Assembly: GCA_025054905.1 (NCBI GenBank)
Contig: JANWZF010000066.1
Location: 1 to 30,761, forward strand
Direction: 5' to 3'
Source of the DNA: Tepidimonas sp.
Lineage (GTDB): Bacteria > Pseudomonadota > Gammaproteobacteria > Burkholderiales > Burkholderiaceae_C
Length of the DNA stretch: 30,761 bases
Under the pieces are notes generated by a model. It was not told the origin of the DNA. It made no database searches and saw only the letters and a list, made by a program, of their open reading frames with translations. Numbering within the stretch: position 1 is the stretch's first letter; each line of letters opens with the position of its first letter. Shown here piece by piece: positions 1 to 6,637 of this stretch. The position numbers and the translations under genes are program-made.

Positions 1-1
1 T

Positions 2-166
<165 letters not shown>

Positions 167-221
167 GCCAGCCGACCCAAACGCCCGCGGTGCTGGAACG
201 AACGCAACGCCAAGCTAAGCT

Positions 222-267
222 TGGTGGGTCCTGTAGGATTCGAACCTACGACCTACGGATTAAGAGT
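222..267 (-). other. att remnant: 3' half of tRNA-Lys, left island boundary
   Basis: 46 bases identical to 23513-23558, the 3' part of the intact tRNA-Lys (CCA end, acceptor 3' strand, T arm, variable region, and the anticodon stem 3' strand into the loop). Identity stops abruptly on both sides (268 and 221). A partial tRNA copy of this kind is the normal far-end footprint of a tRNA-targeting integrase. No complete tRNA can fold here, so this is not a tRNA gene. Confidence 0.93.
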
Positions 268-282
268 ACCCTACATAGGGTG

Positions 283-312
283 TTGACCTCCGTTGCTTTG
301 TATTGATAGAAT
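283..312 (+). promoter_or_regulatory. Probable sigma-70 promoter of the integrase gene
   Basis: TTGACC (283-288) and TAGAAT (307-312) are separated by 18 bases. The start point would fall near 319, giving a leader of about 125 bases before the integrase start at 445. The leader contains an inverted repeat, AATCAAC (320-326) with GTTGATT (357-363). Another small inverted repeat, ACCCTA/TAGGGT, lies just upstream at 268-281. Confidence 0.5.
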
Positions 313-388
313 ACATAAAAATCAACGTGTTGCGCCGATGCTGCGGTGCAGCAAGTGTTGATTGAAATGCCTGGTTTTTGAGCGAATT

Positions 389-424
389 TGCCTACATGGT
401 GCCTACATGACTACCGTGTAGGCA
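389..424 (+). repeat. TGCCTACA repeats, possible integrase arm sites (left)
   Basis: TGCCTACA occurs at 389-396 and 400-407, 11 bases apart, and in inverse orientation at 417-424. The block 389-411 is repeated exactly (23 bases) at 23436-23458, near the other end of the island. Short repeats inside both att regions are typical of arm-type binding sites for the N-terminal domain of tyrosine integrases. The block also lies just upstream of the integrase start, so it could be autoregulatory. Confidence 0.5.
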
Positions 425-444
425 GTCTGGCGGGGGAGCGGGCG

Positions 445-1743
445 GTGACCAAGCGAGTGCGGCTGACGGCTGCCAGGGTGAGTGCCTTTGCATGCGAGGC
501 CGGCAAACAACAGAGCTTCCTACACGACACCGACGCGCCAGGCCTGGCCTTGAGGGCGACCCCCAGCGGCGCAAAAGCGTATGTGTTCGAGAGCCGACTT
601 AATGGCCGCACGGTGCGACTGACCATCGGCGACCCCGGCACTTGGACGCTGGACGCCGCCCGAGCTCGTGCCCGCGAGCTTGCCACCTTGATTGACAAGG
701 GTATCGACCCACGTGAGGAGGCCCGCCGCCAGCGGCAAGCCGCAGAAGCCGAGCGCCAGCGCCGCCTGGCTGCTGAGGTGCCCGCGCTGACAGCATGGGA
801 GCAGTACTGCCTGGACCGACGCGGGGCATGGGGCGAGCGGCACTACCAAGACCACCTCAAGATGGTGCAAGCCGGTGGAGCGCCCAAAAAGCGAGGCGCT
901 GGCCTGACCGCACCAGGCCCCTTGCGCGGGCTGCTGAGCCGACCGCTGGCGCAATTGACCACCCAGGCGGTGGAGGCATGGGCGCAGCGCCAAGCTACCG
1001 AGCGCCGCGCGGTGGCGCAGCTGGCGCATCGAATGCTGCGGGCTTTCTTGAACTGGTGCGCTGAACATCCGCAATACCGGCACGCCCTGCCCGCCGATGG
1101 CAACCCCGCCAAGAGCCGCAAGGCCCGCGAGGCGCTGGGTCGCCCCAACGCCAAGAAAGACGCCCTGCAACGCGAGCAACTGCGCCCGTGGTTCAAGGCC
1201 GTGCTCCAGCAAGAGCCAGTCATAGCGGCCTATCTCCAAACCCTGCTGCTGACCGGCGCGCGCCCCGGCGAGCTGCTGCGGCTGGGCTGGTCGGACGTGG
1301 AATTCCAATGGAAGAGCCTGACCATCCGCGACAAGGTGGAAGGCGAGCGCGTCATTCCCTTGACGCCCTACGTGGCCGCGCTGCTGGCGGGCCTTCCCCG
1401 CCGCGGCCCCTACGTTTTCATGAGCGGCAAGGCCGCAGGCCCCATTGCGCCGCCGAATCACGCTGCCACCCGGGTTTGCACGCTGGCAGGCGTCCCGCCC
1501 GTCACCCTGCACGGCCTGCGCCGTTCTTTCAAGAGCTTGTCCGAGTGGGTCGAGGTGCCCGTAGGCGTGGTGGCGCAGATCATGGGCCACAAGCCCAGCG
1601 CCACCGCCGAAAAGTACTACACCGTGCGGCCCTTGGACTTGCTGGCGAAGTGGCACGTCAAGATCGAGGCGTGGATTCTGGAGCAAGCCGGGATCGAGCA
1701 GCCCAGCGCCGAGGCAGTGCAGCGGCTGCGCGTGGTGGCGTGA
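445..1743 (+). CDS. int: Tyrosine site-specific integrase (tRNA-targeting island type)
   Basis: 432 aa from the GTG start at 445, which has a good ribosome site (GGGGGAG, 432-438); an open frame extends up to a TTG at 388 without one. The protein catalyses integration and excision of the island at tRNA-Lys. The N-terminal part (about 1-95) resembles the DUF4102 arm-binding domain, with the typical PSGAKAYVFESRLNGR stretch. A core-binding region follows, and then the catalytic domain with R273 (TGARPGE), a lysine in the IRDKVEGER beta strand, H356-x-x-R359 (LHGLRRSF), H382 (MGHKPS) and the nucleophile Y391 (EKYY). All catalytic residues are present, so the gene looks functional. It reads away from the att remnant and sits at the island end opposite the intact tRNA, which is less usual for this family. 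Confidence 0.93.
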   Translation: MTKRVRLTAARVSAFACEAGKQQSFLHDTDAPGLALRATPSGAKAYVFESRLNGRTVRLTIGDPGTWTLDAARARARELATLIDKGIDPREEARRQRQAAEAERQRRLAAEVPALTAWEQYCLDRRGAWGERHYQDHLKMVQAGGAPKKRGAGLTAPGPLRGLLSRPLAQLTTQAVEAWAQRQATERRAVAQLAHRMLRAFLNWCAEHPQYRHALPADGNPAKSRKAREALGRPNAKKDALQREQLRPWFKAVLQQEPVIAAYLQTLLLTGARPGELLRLGWSDVEFQWKSLTIRDKVEGERVIPLTPYVAALLAGLPRRGPYVFMSGKAAGPIAPPNHAATRVCTLAGVPPVTLHGLRRSFKSLSEWVEVPVGVVAQIMGHKPSATAEKYYTVRPLDLLAKWHVKIEAWILEQAGIEQPSAEAVQRLRVVA

Positions 1744-1769
1744 CGATATAGCAAAAGCGCGATGCCTTC

Positions 1770-1877
1770 ATGACTTGGACGATGGAGCTGCTGCCCGAAC
1801 CCGAAGCGGAGCTGCTCGCGCTGCCCGCCGACGTGCGCGCACAGTTCCTGCGCGTGCCGATCGAGGCCGCATCATGA
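1770..1877 (+). pseudogene. N-terminal fragment of a Gp49/RelE-like toxin gene
   Basis: A 35-codon frame starts MTWTMELLPEPEAELLALPA, which resembles the first 30 residues of phage Gp49-like (DUF891) toxins of the RelE superfamily, normally about 100 aa or more. After VRAQFLRV the family sequence stops and the frame closes. An ATG overlapping the TGA opens only a 10-codon frame. This is a decayed toxin. Its natural partner type, an XRE antitoxin starting MTAxxYASVWDA, also survives only as a fragment at 3242. Confidence 0.5.
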
Positions 1878-1892
1878 GCGCCGCAGTGACGC

Positions 1893-1921
1893 TTACCTGG
1901 CTGTGACTTATAGGCTACACT
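1893..1921 (+). promoter_or_regulatory. Possible promoter of the first toxin-antitoxin pair
   Basis: TACACT (1916-1921) is a fair -10 box ending six bases before the GTG at 1928. At 17 bases upstream there is only a weak TTACCT (1893-1898). No proper ribosome site precedes the GTG, so the message could be leaderless, as also suggested for the second pair. Confidence 0.3.
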
Positions 1922-1927
1922 TGAGCT

Positions 1928-2254
1928 GTGTGGGAGCTTGTCGATTACCTGACACCCGAAGGCCGCAGTCCTTACCAGGCTTGGCTGGAGCGCTTGGCTG
2001 ACCGGCAAGCCCGCGCCCGGATTGTGGCCCGTGTCTTGCGGATGCAAGGCGGCAACTTCGGCGACTGCAAGCCGCTGGATGGCGGGGTTTGGGAGCTGAG
2101 GATCGACCACGGGCCGGGCTATCGCGTCTATTACGCCCGCGCGGGCAAGCGTCTGATCCTGCTGCTGGTCGGCGGAGACAAGCGCACCCAGCAAGCCGAC
2201 ATCGACACAGCCCTGGGTTACTGGCAAGACTGGCAAGCGAGGAACCGGACATGA
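1928..2254 (+). CDS. Type II toxin, RelE/HigB-like addiction module killer protein
   Basis: 108 aa, full length for the family (PF05973-like killer proteins). Such toxins are usually ribosome-dependent mRNA interferases, held inactive by the antitoxin encoded directly downstream. Visible family features are the compact basic N-terminal helices (RLADRQARARIVARVLRMQ), GVWELRIDHGPGYRVYYA in the central beta sheet, and a C-terminal helix (IDTALGYWQDW). The GTG start at 1928 is chosen because the family begins at MWELVDYL. Toxin before antitoxin is the HigBA-type order. The last codons overlap the antitoxin start (ATGA, 2251-2254), implying translational coupling. The pair probably stabilises the island. 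Confidence 0.87.
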   Translation: MWELVDYLTPEGRSPYQAWLERLADRQARARIVARVLRMQGGNFGDCKPLDGGVWELRIDHGPGYRVYYARAGKRLILLLVGGDKRTQQADIDTALGYWQDWQARNRT

Positions 2255-2577
2255 GCCGCCCCGACCGCCCTCACGACGAAACCCTTATCGCGCTGATGCG
2301 CGACGATCCCGCCTTTGCCGCAGAGCTGCTGTCGGCGGCCCTGGCTGAAGCGCAACAGCCTGGCGGACGCGAAGCGCTGCTGACCACGCTGCGCTGCTAC
2401 GCGGAAGCCAAAGGTATGAGCGCCATTGCCCAAGAAACAGGGCTTTCCCGTGAGAGCCTTTATCGAGCGCTGAGCGCGCGCGGCAACCCCACGCTCAAAA
2501 CCCTGCTGGCCGTCCTGAAGGCCTTGGGGCTTCGGCTAGGGGTCGAACGCAGCGAAAAAAGCGCGGCAGCCGCATGA
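2251..2577 (+). CDS. HigA-like antitoxin (addiction module antidote protein)
   Basis: 108 aa with a helix-turn-helix in the second half (GMSAIAQETGLSRESLYRALSARGNPTLKTLLAVLKALGL, about residues 54-92), the usual layout of the small antidote proteins paired with the upstream killer family. It should bind and neutralise the toxin and repress the shared promoter. ATG at 2251 overlaps the toxin stop and has AGGA seven bases upstream. Length is normal and no damage is visible. Confidence 0.87.
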   Translation: MSRPDRPHDETLIALMRDDPAFAAELLSAALAEAQQPGGREALLTTLRCYAEAKGMSAIAQETGLSRESLYRALSARGNPTLKTLLAVLKALGLRLGVERSEKSAAAA

Positions 2578-2585
2578 TGACCGCG

Positions 2586-2614
2586 TTGACAAGCGTAGCG
2601 CCACACGCAACAAT
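2586..2614 (+). promoter_or_regulatory. Sigma-70 promoter of higBA, probably leaderless transcript
   Basis: A perfect TTGACA (2586-2591), a 17-base spacer and AACAAT (2609-2614). The -10 box ends six bases before the GTG of higB at 2621, so transcription would start on or next to the start codon. There is no ribosome site before that GTG, which fits a leaderless message. Confidence 0.6.
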
Positions 2615-2620
2615 CGACCC

Positions 2621-2899
2621 GTGATCCGATCGTTCCGGCACCGCGGACTGGAGGCGTTTTTCCGCACCGGCAGCAAGGCCGGAATCCAGCCCCACCACGC
2701 GGGCAGGCTGCGCGTCATGTTGGCTGCGCTGGACAACGCCACCGGCCCCGCCGATATGGACGCGGCAGGCTGGCGGCTGCACCCGCTCACCGGCGACCTG
2801 GCCGGACACTGGGCCGTTTGGGTCAATGCCAACTGGCGGCTGACGTTTCGGTTCGTCGGCACGGACGCCGAGGTTGTGGACTATCAGGACTACCACTAG
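2621..2899 (+). CDS. higB: HigB toxin, plasmid maintenance killer family
   Basis: 92 aa, the usual size of HigB (PF05015). The start MIRSFRHRGLEAFFRTGSKAG is the classic family N-terminus, followed by HAGRLRVMLAALDNATGPADM, WRLHPLTGDLAGHWAVWVNANWRLTF and a VVDYQDYH end. HigB cleaves mRNA on the ribosome during stress. GTG start chosen by family alignment and promoter position. Its stop at 2897-2899 lies in the ribosome site of higA. It belongs to a different toxin family from the gene at 1928, so the two pairs are not a simple duplication. Confidence 0.92.
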   Translation: MIRSFRHRGLEAFFRTGSKAGIQPHHAGRLRVMLAALDNATGPADMDAAGWRLHPLTGDLAGHWAVWVNANWRLTFRFVGTDAEVVDYQDYH

Positions 2900-2910
2900 G
2901 AGACCGCATC

Positions 2911-3213
2911 ATGAGCGCCACCCGCATGCACAACCCGCCGCACCCGGGCGAGGTGCTGAAAGAATGGCTGCCTGAGGGAATGACTGTCACCCAGGCTGCG
3001 CAGGCCTTGCGCGTGGATCGTGTCACCCTGTCCAAGCTGCTGAACGGACGCGCCGGGGTGTCGGCATCGATGGCGCTGCGGCTGGCGCGCTGGCTGGGCA
3101 CGTCCCCCGACCTGTGGCTGGGGCTGCAAACGCAATACGACCTATGGCGCGCATCCAAGCGCCGCCAGCCTGCGATCGAGCCGCTACGCAAGGGCGAGCC
3201 GCTGGCCGCATGA
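2911..3213 (+). CDS. higA: HigA antitoxin (XRE family)
   Basis: 100 aa. HNPPHPGEVLKEWL opens the protein, then a helix-turn-helix (MTVTQAAQALRVDRVTLSKLLNGRAGVSASMALRLARWLG, about 25-64) and the diagnostic SPDLWLGLQTQYDLW end of HigA. It neutralises HigB and, with it, represses the promoter at 2586. ATG at 2911 is preceded by AGGAG (2898-2902). Complete and undamaged. Confidence 0.93.
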   Translation: MSATRMHNPPHPGEVLKEWLPEGMTVTQAAQALRVDRVTLSKLLNGRAGVSASMALRLARWLGTSPDLWLGLQTQYDLWRASKRRQPAIEPLRKGEPLAA

Positions 3214-3241
3214 TGGCCGCGCTGTGGCAAGACCAGCGAAC

Positions 3242-3477
3242 ATGACCGCCGAGACCTACGCCAGCGTCTGGGATGCGCTGCCCCATTCACCCGTGCAGGC
3301 CGCCAACCTGCGCGCCCGGGCTGAGCTGATGGCCCACTCGGTCGAGGAGGATGCCCGCGGGCGGGCTTACAACCGAACGACCTACCTGAAACAACGGCTC
3401 GACATGATGCAGCGGTGGGCGACTACCCAGACAAACTGGTCGCCGCAACGGATGTGATCGAGTTGAAGCGGGTTTGA
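3242..3477 (+). pseudogene. Chimeric scar: XRE antitoxin N-terminus joined to integrase C-terminus
   Basis: Residues MTAETYASVWDALPHSPV and QAANLRARAELM (to about 3331) match the N-terminus of small XRE antitoxins that partner Gp49-like toxins; their helix-turn-helix is missing. In frame follows AHSVEEDARGRAYNRTTYLK then QRLDMMQRWA, which is the C-terminal end of a phage-type tyrosine integrase. The open frame ends at 3457. Shifting by one base near 3419 restores DYPDKLVAATDVIELKRV and a stop at 3475-3477, the expected integrase tail. Two genes were therefore fused by a deletion and the tail later lost one base. The remnant is not from the integrase at 445, whose own end is intact and different. 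No function expected. Confidence 0.65.
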
Positions 3478-3566
3478 GTTTGACGCCACGCCTAGCCCCC
3501 GGCTGATCCCCGAGGGCGAAAACCGGGACACCCTGACCTGGCGGCGCTGGCTTCTTTTCGGGGGGC

Positions 3567-3588
3567 GGTATCAAGCACCAAGTGCAAC
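3567..3588 (+). repeat. IS30 left terminal inverted repeat
   Basis: Pairs with the reverse complement of 4705-4726 at 17 of 22 positions. The innermost ten bases (CAAGTGCAAC) match perfectly. Confidence 0.65.
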
Positions 3589-3595
3589 GGTGGAA

Positions 3596-4665
3596 TCACT
3601 GAAGGGAGTGGCTGGTTTGGGTGACCTTCTCCAGCATGGCCTGGTAGACGGCGATCGGGGGGTAGAAGCCGTGGATGGCGCGCGGGCGGTTGTTGAGCCG
3701 GTCGGCGATCGCATCGAGCTCTTCCTGGCTGTAGGCCGACAGGTCCGTACCCTTGGGCAGGTACTGGCGCAGCAGGCCGTTGATGTTCTCGCAGCTGCCC
3801 CGCTGCCACGGACTGCGCGGGTCGCAGAAGTAGACCCGGATGCCGGTAGCCTCCGTCAGTTCGGGGTGGCGCGCCATCTCCTTGCCGCGGTCGTAGGTCA
3901 GGGTCTTGCGCATCGGTTCAGCGATGCTGCGCAGCTTGGCAGTGAAGCCCTCCAAGGCCGAGGCTGCCGTGGCGTCCTTGAGCTTGGCCAGCATCACCAG
4001 ACGCGAGCTGCGCTCCACCAACACCCCGACCGCCGAGCGGTTGGCCGCCCCCTTGAGGAGGTCACCCCCTTGAGGAGGTCATCCTCCCAGTGCCCGGGGA
4101 AAGCCCGGTCGTTGGCCTCGGGCGGACGCAGGTGGATGCTGACGGCCTCGGGCAGCTGGCCCCTTCGGTCTTGGCCACGCGAGCGCGGCATGCGCTTGGC
4201 TTGCGCACGCCTCAGACAGGCGATGAGTTCCTTGCGCAGCTCCCCGCGCGGCATCGCGTAGATGCAGTTGTAGATGGTCTCGTGCGAGACGCGGCGATGC
4301 AGATCGTCGGGCCACATGCGCCTGAGTGTGCCGGCAATCTGAGACGGCGACCAGCCCTCCAGCAGAAAGTGGTGCACCACCCCGAAGAGCACCCCATCCT
4401 CGCGAAGCTTGGGACGGCGTCGTCGCTTGAGCCGCATCGCGCAGGCACGCGCGCCGGCTGCCCGCGCATCGTAGGTGCAGCTGCTGCCTGCCGGCACGAA
4501 GGCCGCGCGCTGCGGCCAGTCCAGCGCTCGCCGGATCTCGCGCGTGATCGTCGACGGCGAGCGTTGCAGCGTGCGGGCAATGCTGCGAGCCGAGCAGCCC
4601 TGCTGCAGCATGATCATGATGGTGGCGCGCTCTTCGGCGCTCAGGTGCTGGTAGTGGGTTCCCAT
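3596..4665 (-). pseudogene. IS30-family transposase, frameshifted
   Basis: The reading starts at ATG 4665 (MGTHYQHLSAEERATIMIML) with the N-terminal helix-turn-helix (GCSARSIARTLQRSPSTITREIRR). It then enters the DDE core: first acid in GHWEDDLLKG, second in LTYDRGKEMARH, third in SCENINGLLRQYLPKGTDL. The first acidic residue lies just before the break, the other two after it. At 4048-4081 an exact 17-bp tandem duplication throws the frame out. Removing one unit gives KGAANRSAVGVLVERSSRLV, a normal IS30 sequence running on to the stop at 3596. All catalytic residues are otherwise present, so the inactivation looks recent. Confidence 0.9.
4048..4081 (+). repeat. Exact 17-bp tandem duplication inside the transposase
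   Basis: 4048-4064 and 4065-4081 are identical 17-mers (C5, TTGAGGAGGTCA). Seventeen is not a multiple of three, which explains the transposase frameshift. Slipped-strand replication is the likely origin. Confidence 0.95.
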
Positions 4666-4704
4666 GGGACGGCGGCAGGGTCGAGTGCAGGGCAGATCAG
4701 GGGT

Positions 4705-4726
4705 GTTGCACTTGATTATTGACTCC
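4705..4726 (-). repeat. IS30 right terminal inverted repeat
   Basis: Reverse complement matches 3567-3588 at 17 of 22 positions. Confidence 0.65.
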
Positions 4727-4749
4727 ACCGGGCGCTACAGGGAGCGGAG

Positions 4750-5406
4750 ATGAGCGACTTTTATTTAGACGAAGAAATTTCGGACTACTGGCGATTGCCC
4801 AATGAGTTGACAGTCAGGCAGGCAGCACTATTGATTGTTGGGGTTGACCCTGCATCTAAGACTGGGAGCAATTGCGAAGTTTGGGCGGTTCACGAGCGCC
4901 CCCGAGGCTATGAGGCGGCGAAACATGGAATTTGTGCCGCGTTACGTAGCGGGAGAATCAAAGGCGTGCACGTTCCCTTGTTTGAACGTGACATCAACGG
5001 GCGCGAATGCGGCGAAATCGAGGGGACAACGGACATAGACAGGTCAAGCGTCGATCGAGATTCGTTGGTCGAATGGCTTTCAAGCCGTGGCATCCGCACC
5101 GGCTTTTTCTTCCCGGCGACAACCGGCACACCTGATTACATGGATCCGAAGCATCCCCGCTATGCCCCCAAGCTGGCTGCGGCAGTTTCAGCATGGCAAG
5201 CCACGACTGACCCGGCGGGGAGAAGCCCCAGACAGGCGCTTGAAAAATGGCTACGGGAGCACGCGGCGCAGTTTGGCCTGACCGATGACGAGGGCAACCC
5301 CATCAATCAGGCGATGGAAGAGTGCGCGAAAGTCGCCAACTGGGAACTTGGCGGAGGGGCTCCAAAAACCCCCTCACGAGCGAACCCACCCACCCCCAAA
5401 CCCTAA
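4750..5406 (+). CDS. Conserved mobile-element protein of unknown function
   Basis: 218 aa, soluble, with no signal peptide or membrane segment. The N-terminal half begins YWRLPNELTVRQAALLIVGV, a pattern often seen in proteins encoded beside AlpA-like regulators in prophage and integrative elements. The C-terminal part (YMDPKHPRYAPKLAAAVSAW, SPRQALEKWLREHAAQFGLT, EECAKVANWELGGGAPKTP) is strongly conserved in that family as I recall it, but I know of no assigned function. The ATG at 4750 follows GGGAG. The base composition looks less GC-rich than that of neighbouring genes. The IS30 copy ends about 20 bases upstream, so expression may now depend on the IS or on readthrough. It ends before a strong terminator at 5511. 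Confidence 0.75.
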   Translation: MSDFYLDEEISDYWRLPNELTVRQAALLIVGVDPASKTGSNCEVWAVHERPRGYEAAKHGICAALRSGRIKGVHVPLFERDINGRECGEIEGTTDIDRSSVDRDSLVEWLSSRGIRTGFFFPATTGTPDYMDPKHPRYAPKLAAAVSAWQATTDPAGRSPRQALEKWLREHAAQFGLTDDEGNPINQAMEECAKVANWELGGGAPKTPSRANPPTPKP

Positions 5407-5510
5407 CCCGTCCACCCCCTGTTTTTCTGGGTTTCCCCTAGGAGCGAGGGGCTTTGCCCCGTTGGGCCGGGCGGTTTTTCTGCCTCGCCCGCTACCCCAC
5501 CCATCCACCC

Positions 5511-5538
5511 CCCACCCCTTTCGAGGGGTGGGTTTTTT
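5511..5538 (+). terminator. Rho-independent terminator with UUCG tetraloop
   Basis: Stem CCCACCCCT (5511-5519) pairs with AGGGGTGGG (5524-5532) around a TTCG tetraloop, followed by six T (5533-5538). It lies 105 bases after the gene at 4750 and separates it from the 5615 operon. The 5407-5510 stretch before it is C-rich, has a small GGGGC/GCCCC hairpin at 5448-5460, and contains no gene that I can support. Confidence 0.88.
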
Positions 5539-5614
5539 GAACTTGCCCATCTATTCCAGACGTCGCCAAGCTGGGAAACTGCGCTCCGTCAACACCGATC
5601 GACGGAGCTCAGAA

Positions 5615-5824
5615 ATGACGCCAAACGATGCCCCCGCAATTGACCCGCGTGCCCGCCCGCTCCTGAACACGAACGAGGCGGCAGCAATCCTTTGCCGGAA
5701 ACCGCAAACGCTGCGCAAATGGGCAGCCTTGGAGTGCGGCCCCATTCGGCCCGTGCGGGTTTTCGGCCGTCTAGGCTGGCGGACTGATGAGGTGCTGCGC
5801 CTGGCGCGGGAGGGCAGCAAATGA
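5615..5824 (+). CDS. AlpA/excisionase-like DNA-binding protein
   Basis: 69 aa. The core LLNTNEAAAILCRKPQTLRKWA is a MerR-like winged helix (HTH_17 type), as found in AlpA regulators and recombination directionality factors of integrative elements. Such proteins bind near att sites or element promoters and help switch on excision. ATG at 5615 has GGAG (5604-5607) at good distance. It is the first gene of a tightly packed operon; its TGA overlaps the next ATG (5821-5824). Whether it regulates transcription or excision cannot be told from sequence. Confidence 0.75.
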   Translation: MTPNDAPAIDPRARPLLNTNEAAAILCRKPQTLRKWAALECGPIRPVRVFGRLGWRTDEVLRLAREGSK

Positions 5825-6036
5825 GCGCGGAGCCCGAAAAGAAAAACCTCGCCGTTGGAATCGGCACCCCAGATTGCGTCGCAAGTGCCGCAGACCTGCA
5901 AGCGGCAGCCAAAGCCGGGCTGCTGGCGCTTGACCGCCTGGTTGCGCTGACCGAAAAGGCGGGGAGCGACATCGAAGCGCTGGCCGCCGATGCGGCCGGG
6001 CTGGGCATTGCGCGGGAAATGCACCATGCTGGCTGA
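5821..6036 (+). CDS. Small hypothetical protein of the replication operon
   Basis: 71 aa, acidic and alanine-rich, mostly helical in appearance (ADLQAAAKAGLLALDRLVAL). No recognised domain. Strong ribosome site GGGAGGG (5808-5814), six bases before the ATG, which overlaps the preceding stop. The downstream primase-like gene starts inside its last codons. Genes of this size are common between AlpA-like and primase genes in related elements. Confidence 0.65.
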   Translation: MSAEPEKKNLAVGIGTPDCVASAADLQAAAKAGLLALDRLVALTEKAGSDIEALAADAAGLGIAREMHHAG

Positions 6037-6637
6037 CGCGACCCGCGCCGCGACGCTGCTAACCCTGCCCGCCGACTGGCCGCAGCAGCTGGCCGGAGCC
6101 GCCGAGCGTTACGAACGCGCTGGCGGGGTGCTGCCCGCTGGCCACCGTGGCCGGTTCGATCGCGAGCGGCTGCCGGATGCCTTGACCTACTGCGCCGAGC
6201 ACGGCATCGAAGGCCCGCGCGAGCGCCGGGGCCAATGGCGGACGTTCAAGTGTCCGCGGCACGGCGGATGGAGCCTGCGGATCAACGTCGAAGCCAGCAG
6301 CTGGTGCTGCATGGCCGGCTGCGGCAGTGGTGGCGACGTGCTGAGCCTGCACCGGTGGCTGACCGATGACGACTTCGTGACCGCTGCCCGAGTCTTGGGC
6401 GCTTGGGTTGACGACCCGACCGCCCCACCTGTTCGCCGCGACCGCCGCCCGGCAGGGCTGTCGGCAGCCGATGCGCTGACGTTGTTGCGCAGCGATGCGT
6501 TGCTGATCGCGCAAGAGGCTGCGCGCGCCTGCCGAATCGGGGTGATCGAGACCGCCGTGAAAGATGCGCTGCTGGCCGCCGCCGCGCGCATCCTGCGCGT
6601 GTGCGACTCGCGGGAGGATGGGTATGCGCCGCGATGA
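6026..6637 (+). CDS. CHC2 zinc-finger primase-like protein
   Basis: 203 aa from ATG 6026 (an upstream in-frame start at 5990 is less likely). About residues 70-112 form a CHC2-type zinc motif: FKCPRHGGWSLRI, then CCMAGCGSGGDVLSLHRWL. This provides the Cys-x-x-His and Cys-Cys pairs and the GCGxGGDVLxL signature of DnaG-like primases, where it contacts template DNA. No catalytic TOPRIM core is visible, so the protein probably works with the DUF3987 protein encoded next to it, as a split version of a primase-helicase. It overlaps both neighbours (6026-6036 and 6624-6637), indicating coupled translation. Confidence 0.72.
   Translation: MLADATRAATLLTLPADWPQQLAGAAERYERAGGVLPAGHRGRFDRERLPDALTYCAEHGIEGPRERRGQWRTFKCPRHGGWSLRINVEASSWCCMAGCGSGGDVLSLHRWLTDDDFVTAARVLGAWVDDPTAPPVRRDRRPAGLSAADALTLLRSDALLIAQEAARACRIGVIETAVKDALLAAAARILRVCDSREDGYAPR

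Larger units (their letters stand above)
3564..4729 (-). mobile_element. IS30-family insertion sequence, about 1.17 kb
   Basis: The element consists of one IS30-type transposase reading frame between imperfect inverted ends. Core ends 3567-3588 and 4705-4726 match at 17 of 22 positions and share CAAGTGCAAC innermost. Extending each by three bases gives 3564-4729 flanked by GGG on both sides, a possible 3-bp target duplication. The left GGG lies in a G run, so the ends are accurate only to a few bases. Insertion put the IS directly before the ribosome site of the gene at 4750, probably separating that gene from its original promoter. The transposase is frameshifted, so the copy should be unable to move by itself. 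Confidence 0.85.

Noticed and set aside
222..267. A second tRNA gene at the left end.
   Set aside because: Only the 3' half is present; no 5' acceptor strand or D arm follows in 268-300.
388..444. TTG start at 388 for the integrase, which would add 19 residues.
   Set aside because: No ribosome site there, the extra residues do not look like the family, and GTG 445 has a strong site at correct distance.
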